Shown one piece after another: positions 11,351 through 22,720 of a stretch of DNA of 64,000 nucleotides. Position numbers and translations under genes: made by a program. Each line of letters begins with the position of its first letter. Positions within the stretch are counted from its first letter, which is position 1. Below the pieces are notes generated by a model that worked only from the letters and a program-made list of their open reading frames with translations, did not search any database and was not told where the DNA came from. The DNA lies in the NCBI GenBank assembly GCA_020746875.1, contig JAGTJL010000003.1, positions 620,001-684,000 of the forward strand, in the 5' to 3' direction. Source of the DNA: Rhexocercosporidium sp. MPI-PUGE-AT-0058 (lineage: Eukaryota > Ascomycota > Leotiomycetes > Helotiales).

Positions 11351-14300
11351 GTGTTTCCTTAGTGGGAGGTCTGCCATTACAGATATGGAGACTTGGCAGT
11401 GTTGCTGTCGTGGAGAAACGTCAACTGTTTCCTTGCGTGTAGCAACAGCTTATTAGAGTTGACGGTCGCGGTTGTCGTGGCTGTTCGACCTCTTTTTCAG
11501 ATCCCCTCTTGCCGTCATCTTTCTATTCCTGTACCTTCCATCATACTGTTGTTCATGGTCACTTCAATCAAGTCAATCTAACTAGATAGAATCGCTAGCT
11601 ACTTCGGCTTCTCTCTCTCAGCAAGACATCACCATGTATCTTCCTCGAGATGTACACTCATTTACATCTTCTTTCTTCATTCTTCTCTCTTATCACAAAA
11701 GTAGCTCGCTTGCACGGGAGCGGCAATTCACAGTATATAAGATATAGAATAATAGTAATCGATATGGTAATAGCGACTTAAAAAAGTTATAATGATATAT
11801 CGGAGTCTAGACACAGTAGGGGACAAAACAACAAACTGGTCGAAATCTTACCTTGCGTGTCGTGGTCGGCGAAGCGAGAGCTTATCCATGGTAAACACAC
11901 ACACAAAGCTACTACTTTAGCTTACCAGACAGGAAAGACGTCTTTCACTTGCGTAGGATACTACACCGAAAGCAGAGCCTCACCTTCTTCCCGTTTCTGT
12001 CAAGATAAGAACATAGAGAAAATGACGCAGGGAAAAATCTGACCGCGTTTTGCTCAGCCTAGATTATTGTATATCAAGCTCTCTTCCTCCTGTACTGTAC
12101 TGTACTGTACCGTGTATGCCATCCTATTACCGCCCAAAGTAGCCTCCTCCTCCTCCTCTCTTTCTCAATAGATCACATATCAAAGGATACATAATGCCTA
12201 CATCCTACAGAGAGCTCCTCACCTCGCTCACATCTGCATTCAAGTTCCGTATTAAGTACCTAGGTAAGCTAAAGACGCATGAACTCACTCCACCCCCATC
12301 CCCCCTCTCCTCCCCTCTTGCACTCCTCACTCTTTGTTTATCTCAAAATCAACATCAACATCAACATCGAAATAACCATCCTGCTTAACCCACCTCCTTC
12401 CCTACCTCCCTACCTACCCCGCACCGAACCGCGAAAAGGCTGCATGTGCTCCGCGTGCGTGCGGCCATGCGCGAGGGGACTGTGAGACATGGGTTCACAT
12501 CTCTGTATGTATGTAGGTAGGTAGGGTATATGCGTATGCACGGAAGCGCTGGCTTCTGGACCAATAGCTTAGGGTTGTTTTGGTGGGATATGCGGGATAT
12601 GGGATATGGGATATTCCGGGTATGTGACCTGCATGGTATGGAGGGAGGGGAGGGACGGACGGGAGGACGGCTGTATTTGGAGGATGGGGATATGGATATA
12701 AATATGATTGATTGAATGAATGGATATAGATTTAGGTTTAGGAAATAGAACGTGTATTTCGGTGGAATTCGGAATTTAGAATTCGGAATTCGGGATTTAT
12801 TGTGTGTTTTGGGGTGTCAAGAAGGCTTGAGAGGAGAAGGAGATGCGAAGAAAGAATGTCCCGTCGAGGTTGAGGGCGGCGAGCTGTGACCCCCCCGCGT
12901 TGGGGGCTGGTCCTGTCGCTGTGGGGGAGTTGGATGGGGAGGTTTCATAAAGAGACACTTAGAGGACGCAAGATTGAATCTAATGATCGAATATGAGACT
13001 GTCAAAGCATACTATTGCCTCTTATGAGATACGACACAAGGTACATGGTGGGTGCTCTACCATATCGTGCGTTTCTATCCCGTTAGAGGAGGAGGGGTTA
13101 GCGGGGTATTGTGGGTATGGCGTTTTCTTGGAGGAGTGGGAGTGGAGTGGGAATTGGGAGGATTATTGACATGGGAAGGGAAGGATGTAGCGCGAGACGA
13201 GGCGAGGCTCTCCCGCGCATCGCGACAGATAAAGTGCAGACCTTGCTGGGATTCAGGATACTGTAGATAGCTGGGAGGGGACTGGGGTTGGCATTCGATG
13301 TGATGTGATGTGATGAGTTATGACGGGGAAGGGTGTTCTTCTACTTTTGCTATTGGGAATATAGGTGAGAGTGAGTGAGTGATATCGACTCATATTGTAC
13401 AGTACAGATATCTTCATTCTCTCCCCTTACTCTCAAGATCTTACAAGTAAGACAGATTTCACATCTCCAGCTCGTACACCGTCCCGCCTCCATACCAAAT
13501 ATCGTAACATACCCAAGAAAGGGAAGGAGAGCCTCGCCCTAGCAACCACCAACACGAAATAAGCCGTAGGCGTGCAGCATCCCGATCCCACTTCTTGTCT
13601 TCTCCTCCTTCGTGCATCCCTCTAAGCAAAGGATTGGAGGAGTGGTGTTCGGCAGTACCCACGAAACGAAACGTAGCGGAGTGTAGTGGTATGCAGGTGA
13701 TCGTAAGGGGAAGAGGAGGGAAGGGGGGTGGTGGTGTTGTATCTAGTGTTTTGTGAAGCGGATTGGAGAGGCTAAAGAGGAGAGAAGCTTACAGAAGGAA
13801 ACGAAAGGAAGACTTCCCGCCGTAGCAGCGCAGAGAGAGAGAGATCCATAGATGTGATGTTAACTGATACTGGGTGAGATAGCTGGGTAGTTAGTGTGGG
13901 GTTGGAGGGGGATGGTGATTCGTGAAATCATAGTACGCAAGTCTGAGGGATGGGATGACAGTCTTGTCAGACGAGTCGGGGAGGTTCAGAGTTCACCGCC
14001 TGAAACGTAGAAACGGTAGAAACGTGAAGATCAGCCGTGCCGATTGGTTCAGGAACAGGATAGGATAGACCATGGGATGGCTGAGGTGGTGATAGGATGG
14101 AAGGTCATGCATTCGGGCCTGAAAAGCCTCTTTTGTATTGTGTTGTGGAGGAAGCTTTTGGTAGGTGAGGGGAGGATGATGGTGCGTGATGGTGTGGCTG
14201 CTTGGGCCAGATCCCGCGGGCCTGCTTGCTCTGAAGAAACTGAGGGTGTGCTGATGTACTGTGATGTGATGTGATGGAGAGCCGCCATCACAAACACAGT

Positions 14301-17227
14301 CGATATCACATCTTTACTTACTCTTCTCCGGTATCTTTGGATTAAACACATGAGGCTGTGATTCATGACGGGAGGTTTCACGGGCGGTTAGCAGGAGGAG
14401 AGGGGTATTTTTAGGGATGACGGTGAGGGGTGCGGCCAGAGCTGAGATTGGAAGAATACGGTGGCTAGTAAGACTTGTGATGGCAGTGCAGATATTGGAG
14501 TTTTACCGCTATGTACGTACGGTATGTAGAATAGGTAGATCTGTTCGGGAAGCAGATGTGACTTGATACTTTACTTACTTTACTTTACTTTCCTTGATTA
14601 GACGAACAAGAAAGAGGAGAGGGATACGACAGAGGTTGGTTGGAGAAGGACAACCTACAGCAGCACGACCTTCCTACGTGGAGGTCTAATGGAGGTCTCA
14701 TGGAGGTCTCATGCACCCAAAGACCTTCTTGACCATGTTCTTGGCCCGCTTCGCTTCCTACTGGTCAAGCATCACCAATAGAATAGAAGGAAAGGTAAAG
14801 GCCAGCTGTTGTACGTCCGATTTGAGACGACTGGACGGCACTGGGTCGATTGGCTTGTTGATCTAAGTTGCTATTCGTTGTTAAGTTATTGCTCGTGCCA
14901 TGTTTGTTGATAGTGTGATGCGATGTGATGGCCTCGTTTTCCTTGGTTGGTAGTATTGTAAAAGTGGACTGTGATCCAGTGGTTGCTGAACAGCACAGCG
15001 AAACTGAGTACGCTTGTCTTGGTAGTACAGAATGCGATTGTTACTGGTGTTTTGATTTACCCAGATGATGCGATTTGTTGCTTGGTGCGTGATGATGTGT
15101 TGACGTTGTAAAGTATCGACTTTGATCGATCTGATACGGACGGAGTACTTGGAGATCGATACCCGTCATTACAGTAACCTACCTTCCTATCTCTCCTCAT
15201 GTCTCCTCAATTGAAAGCACTGGCTCCAGCTGATACATCTCCAAAGCTACGCTACCCACTCTCTTCAGCTGGACTCCGATGTTCCGTCTAGCTGATACGG
15301 GACTGTACACAGTACTCCACACTTCCATAACTGGTATCATACTTACAGCACTACTCGAGACTGACGAATATCCGACGTCTTGCCTACTGGTCCCGATCAG
15401 AACCTCGTCAAGCTGGATCCTCCACTTTTCCAATTTAGACTCTCCTTCCAGCTGTGCCATGATAGTGCCCTGCTCACTTGATTCCTCGACTGTAAGTAGG
15501 TATCGTAATGGGGAGTCAGGCGGGCGTTGCTGAGAGAGATCCTATTCCGCTGCGCTGCAGGTCCAGCTTCACTTCACGTCAGGGCAATCAATATTCGGAC
15601 CTCAGCACCTCATCAGTGCCCACCCAGGTCAAGACCCGGCCTGTCAGACCAGGCTACCGCCGAAAGAGAGGCCTCCTACGTATATCGGCCGTAAAAGAGG
15701 ACGTCAACAACGTCTCCTCGTGTGGTAACTTCGCAACCATAGCTAGGTAGTCATCAGTTGACAGTCGTCCATTGATCGCGCTCTCTCTTGCATTGCCCGA
15801 CTCATGAGGCTCAATGGATGGATAGATGCCCAACTGCTTTGGTGGTGAAGTGTAGTCTTTTGCCCGGCTGGTTGAGGCGTGGGGGAGGGGAGAGGGATGT
15901 AATTAATACTTTTGATACTCGGACTGCCTCATCCTCACATCATCGCCGCCCTGCTTGAGGCTGCATGTAAACAACAAGCATTGGCAAGTGCAGCAGCACC
16001 CATCACCTCCGACGCAGGGCTGTGTGCCAGGTCATTCACCGCCTGTTCTGTTGTCTGGCCACTCAACTCTTCGCGGACCAGATCAAGAGGACCAGCCTGG
16101 TGGCCATCTCTTTGCCCTGTCCTGTCTTTGCCTCTGCCAGTGCCTCTGCCTTTGCCCTGGCGTCCCGACCACTCGATGTCAACAGTGCAAGTCAGTGCCA
16201 GTGTAGTGCAGTAGTAGCAGTAGTGTCTCCCCTCGGGCGCCCCCTATCCCTATCCTTCCTTCAACCCCTCGACCACCTGCAGTCCTCGGCCTCAACAAGG
16301 TCTGTTCACAGGAACGGAACTGCGCATTTGCTTTTGTTTTTGTCTTACAACAACTCTCCCGTAACATTTGGAAGGCGAATTTGTAATTGCCACTGCTACC
16401 TACCACCTCCGACGATTCCATTCTACATCCATTCCTTTTGCGTCTAGGTTTCCGCGGTTTCCTTCTCTGCTGACGAAGACTCCTCGACTGCGGTCGGTCG
16501 TGCTGAGTCAACCTGACTCGCAAGCATTTTCGCCGTTGCCTCTCCTGGTCTTGGCGGTCACCGTAGCATGTGGCCTCCAGCCGAGGGACGCCCGTGACCT
16601 CATACGCCGCTTTCTAGCTCCATCCCGTCTTTCGGATAGCTACGGCCACTTTTGACACCAACTACGCCATCACCCCATTGGAATGTCCCGATCTCCCTCG
16701 ACCAATCCACCTCACCTCACCAGACCAGACACCAAGGCTCACTTCCGCCCACCTCCCTCCACCCAGCCAGGAACCCTCGCCATCCATCGATCATCGTTCA
16801 GGTCAGTCCAGGTCTCGCTCGCTCCATCCCGCTCCCGCCGATTGCCTTACTTCCTACCTCTACTCTGCACTCCTCTGCACAGCCAGGACAGACAACATTG
16901 CTTCTACAAACCATCCGCACCGGATTCCATTCCAACAAATCCCGACGTCTTGTCCGCTTCCTAATCATCCGTCTACTACATACTCATTTCCGCTCTTTCC
17001 TCCTTTAATACAGGAACTCCTTGTTTTGTTGATTGCATTACATACGATAGCCCATTCCCATCGATCATTCCACCTACGTCGACACTCACCAGTTACCATG
17101 CAATAGACTCCTCTGCTCGCCCCTTCGAGCAACCACCACACCCTCAACAACCCTCATACGAACTCCTCTCTCACACCCTCACCATTCGTTGCCACTCGAA
17201 CGCTGAGGTCAGCTCCTCTTGATAATC
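11351..17227. other. Gene-poor region, 5.9 kb, upstream of the J-domain gene
   Basis: Much longer than other gaps in the window. Open frames are short, mutually overlapping and low-complexity. It has strand-asymmetric blocks: G-rich on the plus strand at about 12500-14500, C/T-rich at about 16640-17220. The last block could be the long pyrimidine-rich 5' leader of the J-domain gene. Recurrent short words include TGTACTGTAC at 12091-12110 and TGTGATG tandems near 13300 and 14262. It may hold regulatory DNA or non-coding transcripts, but nothing can be assigned. Confidence 0.45.
12091..12110. repeat. TACTG tandem (TGTACTGTAC)
   Basis: TGTAC units in tandem giving overlapping palindromes GTACTGTAC. 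The same word recurs near 13396 (GTACAGTAC), 20529, 21952 and 41601. Confidence 0.6.
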
Positions 17228-19132
17228 ATGAATTCGACACTTCCCCCGGATCCGTACAAGCTGCTCGGTGTGACGAAGGAAGCCAAACTGCCAGAGATCC
17301 GGAGCGCTCACCGGAAGCTGGTCCTCAAATGCCATCCAGACAAGGTGCAGGACGCCGCTCTGAAGGCTATCAAGCAAGATGAGTTTCAGAAGGTTCAACA
17401 GGCCTACGAGCTGCTCAGCGATGACTCGAAGAGGTTACAATACGATGAGCAGGTCAAGTTGTTTGAGTTGCGGAAGGAGATGGGACGTGGCAACCCGACG
17501 CCGAGAAGCAATCCATTCGAGTACGAAGTCAAGACTGCGGAGCCTCGAGCGAATTCCTACGGCCGTCCCAAGGTCTACTCATACCCTACATCTTCACCAA
17601 GATCGAATGAGGAGGCGTTCGAGGAGAGACACATGCCCAGGAAATCTGCGAGTAACGAGTCTGCATCAGAACGGAAACGTTCTGCCGTGAAGGAAGAGGA
17701 AATACGATTTCGGGAAGCTACTTCAAGGAAAGTCGAAGAGGAGAGAGAGAAGCAGAGGCAGAGGGAAAGGGAGAGAGAACGAGAATCGACGAAGCGATCA
17801 CATCGCGAGAAGAAGAAATCCAGTGACAAAGATAGGAGGAGAGGCACGGAGGAGAAGGTGCGATCTCGTGCAACATATATCGAGGAAGATTCTTCAGATG
17901 ATGAAGTCCGTCGAACTACTGCAAGCAGAGTTGAAGCAACCAGAGCTGCAGAGAGGAAATTGAAGCATAGGATGGAAGAAGAGATCAGAATCCGCGAGGA
18001 AGCTGCTCGTGCATCGGAAGCTGCTGCTCGTCTTGCTCAAGAACAACAGCGGCCCAAAGAGGCTCCCATGAGTGACAAGTGGAACGAGCATAGGGACTTT
18101 GCTGGCGCATACATGCAAGCTGCTCGCCGAAAGGTTGCAGTTGAGACAGATATTCCGAGGCATCCAGGAATGCACAGAGCTGAAACGTTCTCGCCAGCTT
18201 CGTCGCCTTCGTATGGCCGATATACCGCAGCCCAGCCACAATACAGCGATGATGATATGCCCAAACGATCATCTGCGGGACGGAAAGAGTCAAGTAGAAG
18301 ATCTTCGGAAACACCAGCTGTGCGAACAGAAAAGCCCTCTAGAAGGAGATCACCACCAGCACCAACCAGTGATCCTTACATTGTTGAGCCACCATCACCG
18401 ACAGCGGCACCAAGAAAGCCAACCCTTCAAACCTATACCTCAGCGCCTCCAGTCTTCGCACGAGAACTGCCAAGTCGATCAAAGACTCAAGACTACCCTC
18501 GAAAGGAAGCGGCAATGCCGCCTCCTCTTCCACGCGCATCTACATTCCAGTCTGGTGATCGCCCTAAAGCCAGCGGTAGCAGCAAGTTAAGAAACCACTA
18601 CACCTCGGAGTCGGAGCCTGATTCTCCTGTGTACAATTCTCCACGACCTCACAGTCCCCCGCCAACTCGTCGAAGCGAACCAACTCGCTATATTGTGGAG
18701 AATGGCCGCACCGTCCCAGTTGTTGCGACTTCACGTACTCACCGCTCGGAAATGCGTGAAGAATACCCTCAAGTTCGCAGCGAATCTCCACGTGGTACCC
18801 CCTCAAGACCTCCCATCACTCGAAACCCTCCTAGCAATGAACGACCTCGTACAACTCGCTCGCAAAGCACAACTTACTACCAAGCCGAACCTGAACCAGT
18901 CGTGCTCACTGCACGGCCCAAGTTGAACCGAGAGGGAAGTGGTCAGAGAGGAAGTTCGAGAGGTCCTACGGGAGGAGCCTATTTCGATAACGTTCAATAT
19001 GGGACAAAATATAACGATGCAGACGTCATCTACTCCGCCCATGCACAGGGTATTCAAGATTATGCACGCAGGGGCAGCGAAAGACGAGATCGAGAATACT
19101 CAAACTATCAACGAGGCACCTTATATGTTTGA
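17228..19132 (+). CDS. J-domain (Hsp40/DnaJ-type) protein with long disordered tail
   Basis: Single exon, 634 residues. The N-terminal J domain (about residues 8-75) begins DPYKLLGV and carries the HPD tripeptide at 36-38 (CHPDKV) plus the helix IV motif QQAYELLSDDSKRLQYD. J domains stimulate the ATPase of Hsp70 partners. There is no Gly/Phe region, zinc finger or C-terminal substrate domain of DnaJ. Instead come about 550 residues of charged, Arg/Glu/Lys-rich then Ser/Pro/Arg-rich sequence, including a coiled-coil-like block (about 155-290). No signal peptide or membrane segment, so cytosolic or nuclear. The start was set at the first ATG (17228) next to the J domain. The client or process is unknown. 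Confidence 0.9.
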   Translation: MNSTLPPDPYKLLGVTKEAKLPEIRSAHRKLVLKCHPDKVQDAALKAIKQDEFQKVQQAYELLSDDSKRLQYDEQVKLFELRKEMGRGNPTPRSNPFEYEVKTAEPRANSYGRPKVYSYPTSSPRSNEEAFEERHMPRKSASNESASERKRSAVKEEEIRFREATSRKVEEEREKQRQRERERERESTKRSHREKKKSSDKDRRRGTEEKVRSRATYIEEDSSDDEVRRTTASRVEATRAAERKLKHRMEEEIRIREEAARASEAAARLAQEQQRPKEAPMSDKWNEHRDFAGAYMQAARRKVAVETDIPRHPGMHRAETFSPASSPSYGRYTAAQPQYSDDDMPKRSSAGRKESSRRSSETPAVRTEKPSRRRSPPAPTSDPYIVEPPSPTAAPRKPTLQTYTSAPPVFARELPSRSKTQDYPRKEAAMPPPLPRASTFQSGDRPKASGSSKLRNHYTSESEPDSPVYNSPRPHSPPPTRRSEPTRYIVENGRTVPVVATSRTHRSEMREEYPQVRSESPRGTPSRPPITRNPPSNERPRTTRSQSTTYYQAEPEPVVLTARPKLNREGSGQRGSSRGPTGGAYFDNVQYGTKYNDADVIYSAHAQGIQDYARRGSERRDREYSNYQRGTLYV

Positions 19133-19624
19133 AAGCCTCCTGAAGCTACCGACCCTTCTCAAATTTAACTCCACTTTTCTGGAGTGCACATAATCCAACC
19201 CTCAATTTTAATTGAGATTCTCCTCAGGGGAAAATCTCCTTGTGACGAGATGTTCAATTCTTGTACACGCTTACAATACGAAAACCATGACACAGTAACG
19301 ATGCGCTTTCCCCCTCTTTTCAACTGAGAAGACTTTTCCACAATTTCATGAACGAACGAATGGGTCAACGAACGAACGAACGGAAACAACAAATGCATAT
19401 ACGATACGGCAGACATGACAGGCGCAGCACAGCATAGCTTCAGGGGAGACAACCCCTTTTGATTGATATTTCCTTTCGGCACATTCGTTGAGCTTTTTCC
19501 CATGGGAGTGCACTGGATATACTACATCATGCATGCTGATTTGCGAGGGTCTGGGTCGGTCGTTATTCATTTTTTTCGCGTTTGATTTTGATCGATTCGT
19601 TCGCTGTTGTATTTTACATTTGCA

Positions 19625-19655
<31 letters not shown>

Positions 19656-20391
19656 CTCGTCTTCTGCGACTGAGAGAGAGCAAGGAGCCAGTCCTGAGAA
19701 TGGATGGATAGGATGGGTGGGATATACGGAGTTGTCTTGATTTCTACTGGGTGGATGAGAGATCTCGAGATTTCGGTTTCAGATCCGGGGATGAGGGGAA
19801 GGAGAGAGTGGATAGAGAGTGAATTTGGTGGTGGAGGTGATACGATGAGATGAATGACGAGATGAATGATTGATCATGATGAGCCAGCCGTCTATCTATC
19901 TGCATGCATGCCTACCTGTTCCTCACTGCTAGCACAAGCAAAGCGTGAGCTGGAGCTAGAGCTAGAGCTTGAGCATTTGAATGGAGTCCTTCTTCTTCTT
20001 TCGATTTTTGTCTCACGTATACTTGGACTGGACTGACTGCACTAGAATGGCTTGAGCTGACTTTGACTGTGAGATCTGTCTGTCCGTTTGTTCCTCCTCA
20101 CGTGGTGATCGAGTGATTCCCTGACCTGACGGACCAACTGACTGTCTGTCTTCTGAAGCTCTGCCTGTAAGCGGACCTGAACACGATAGTCCGGTGAGTG
20201 GGCGAGTATACGCAACTCAACTCGGCTCAAATAACTCTAGACTGTTCACTGCACTACAGCCCAGTCCAGAAGTTCATCAGCTAGCCAGTCAGCCAGCCAG
20301 CCAACCAGACCGTGAGAGCAATCGATCACAGTCACAACCACTCAGATCAGATCAGATCACAACAGAACAGAATAGAACAAGCCAGGTCAGG
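19133..20391. other. Intergenic stretch with a CA microsatellite
   Basis: 3' flank of the J-domain gene. It contains CGAACGAA-type repeats near 19353-19382, a (CA)13 run, and TAGAGC/CAGTCAGC-type short repeats near 19955 and 20286. No coding sequence is supported. Confidence 0.5.
19623..19648. repeat. (CA)13 microsatellite
   Basis: Uninterrupted CA dinucleotide run. A likely polymorphic marker; no coding role. Confidence 0.95.
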
Positions 20392-20796
20392 TCAGATCAG
20401 GTTCTCTCTCCTTCCTTCTCCCGGGAGATCGACAGCTAGAAGCCCTTCTGACCTGTCGATCGAAAGGTCCAGATCTAGTTCGTCCAGATAGCGATCCTGG
20501 AGTGCGTTATTTTCCCCACCCTCCTCTTTGTACTGTACTGTATTTTCTTTTTTGCTGGTGCGCCGGCATCCTCTCGGCTGTCTGGAGCTGGATGTGGAGT
20601 TAGTCGGGTAATGAGGGTTGGAGGGGGAAGGAATTGACTTCTTTGGAGTATGCATGAGTCGCTTCACCGCTTGGAGCAGGGAAGGAGCTTGTTTTTTTTG
20701 TCTTGACACCTCACTCTCGAAGGAGGGGTGGGTAGGTGAGTGATCACCGTTAGCTGCCACCGTCAGATTCTCTTTCTTGGACTCATCATGCTCCAT
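20392..20796 (-). CDS. Doubtful small protein gene, 134 residues
   Basis: An ATG-initiated frame with A at -3, rich in Lys, Glu, Ser, Asn and Pro, with an acidic patch (RYLDELDLDLSID) near the C-terminus. No homologue is recognised and no splice partner is certain. Further upstream on the same strand (21300-21223) another ATG opens a PAD-repeat peptide followed by a donor-like GTCAGT, so a two- or three-exon gene is conceivable. Equally it may be non-coding. Confidence 0.3.
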   Translation of the reverse strand: MEHDESKKENLTVAANGDHSPTHPSFESEVSRQKKQAPSLLQAVKRLMHTPKKSIPSPSNPHYPTNSTSSSRQPRGCRRTSKKENTVQYKEEGGENNALQDRYLDELDLDLSIDRSEGLLAVDLPGEGRRENLI

Positions 20797-22720
20797 GTTG
20801 TATTTTTTTGTGTTGTAGTTTATTTTATTTCCTCTCGTCTAGCTTTTCCTGGTTATGTGACACAAGCTATACTTTACGGAGTACTTTCGCACCCAGCAGT
20901 TCTCTGAATATTGCATCGTGGGGATACTCAGGCATGTCCTCTGTCACTGATTATGTGTCTACCTGTTTGTCTATTATATACTGGGTTCAGCCCTGTGAAC
21001 AGAGGAGAGAGGCGATGTTGGCGAGGGGTGGGAGGACTTGTTCTTACTGGTTCGATCTGCTGTTACTATGGGGATGTCGATGGTGTCGGTGAGTGAAGAG
21101 CTACTACACCCACTCTCTTCCTTTCTTTCTACTGGTAAGTGGGAGGGGCAAACTGGAGGGGTCGAAGGGATGTCGACTGCAGCAGATCTGGCTTGACACT
21201 GGCAATTTAACAGGCTGACAGTCTGATACTGACCGTTGACCAGTCTGCTGGGTCTGCTGGGTCTGCTGGGTCTGCTGGGTCTGTTGCATTGGTACTCATG
21301 TTGGTGGGTTAACCTCTAAGTGACGGTGTAGCACGATGACGGTGAGTACACCTCTCCTCTCGACCATACTCCACCTTACTGTGCCTTACTAGAAAACCCA
21401 CAACCTCCCTTCGATCGCGATCTCTTGGGAGTCTCCACGTGGGTGGACTTGCGTTTCCTTCGATGGATCTTTTACCGCGGATACAATTTCCCCCCTCATT
21501 TTCCCTTCTCTCTGCCGTCATCACTTGATCGAAGTGAGCGCGTGGATTAAGAAGAATGGAGTGGAGTGCAGTGTGGAGTGGAGTATAGAGGAGTGGATAT
21601 AGACAACGCGCCTCTCTCTCTCTCTCTGTTGAAATCGGCGAAGTTCCTTTCTTTGCTTTTTCCTTGGCACATTCCTTTACATGGCGTTGAAAAGAATAAA
21701 GGAAGCAGCGGGGAATCCTTGCGTCGATCATCTTCCACGTTCCGCTTCGCTTTTCTTTCTTTTCCTTTCTGATTACTTCGGGTTTCAATTTGACGTGTAC
21801 ACGTAGACACGTGAATACGTCGATACAATAGGTAGGTGGGTGAGTAAGTGAGAGAGTGTTCGTAGGTAGGGTAGAGAAGTGGAAGTAAGATGAGAGGAAG
21901 ACCTTGGGGGACGCATCTGTAAGTACAGTGCGGTGAGCAGCAGATTCGGTTTGTACTGTACCTGACCTACCACTCTAGAAAAACAGTAGGTGAAGATGAT
22001 AAAGTCATCATCCATCTACTCTATCCTATCCCATCTTACCTACCCTACCAGTGACTTCCTCTCCTCGGTCGCTTTCTGCGGCTACTCCTTACTCCTACTG
22101 ACTTAGCGATGAGAATGAACAAACTCCCGAATCGCCACTCTTTATTCGTACATAGATTTTGAGAAAGTAGAAGTTGTGTGTTTTAGTTCTATACTATTAC
22201 TAATTTCATTTCACTGTTCTCGGATTTCGGAGTGCGGTGTATTAGATGTCTACTAAGGTGACCCATCATGTAGTCAATCCCCAAAAGGCATATGAGAGAA
22301 TATTGAGTACCTTACCCTAAGCTTGCTGAGGGATTCGATGTTATCCCGAGTTCCGGTATAGTATACGCCTCCTCATAACGCCTGTGCACCGGATCATCAA
22401 TCAAGTGAAAGCTCCAAAGCTCCGATGCTATAACGCTAGGTATCCATGGTAGCTAGTGGTGGTACAGACGGGAAAACACACATCAAAATGTGAATGGACT
22501 GTCAGATGATCCTCAGCGAATATGGGGGCCGATACGTAGGGATCCTATATTATATTCCATTATATTGTATATGCTCATGGTATCATAACCCCAGACGCCG
22601 TCTGTGTGTGCTGCTATGCTCCGCACCGCTCCATGCCATCCAAACATTCCTAAAAACTCCGGATCCATCTCAATTCCAAATACACAGACAGCAATGAGCC
22701 ACCTCCGTAGGCATTCAAAC
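20797..22720. other. Intergenic stretch with 9-bp minisatellite
   Basis: Contains the minisatellite at 21243-21287, a TGTACTGTAC word near 21952 and purine/pyrimidine-rich blocks. No supported gene. The last 200 bp are the 3' flank of sec39. Confidence 0.45.
21243..21287. repeat. Minisatellite, 9-bp unit, four perfect copies plus one diverged
   Basis: GTCTGCTGG repeated four times followed by GTCTGTTGC. Because the unit is a multiple of three, all frames stay open. On the minus strand, in frame with an ATG at 21300, it encodes Asp-Pro-Ala repeats. Confidence 0.9.
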
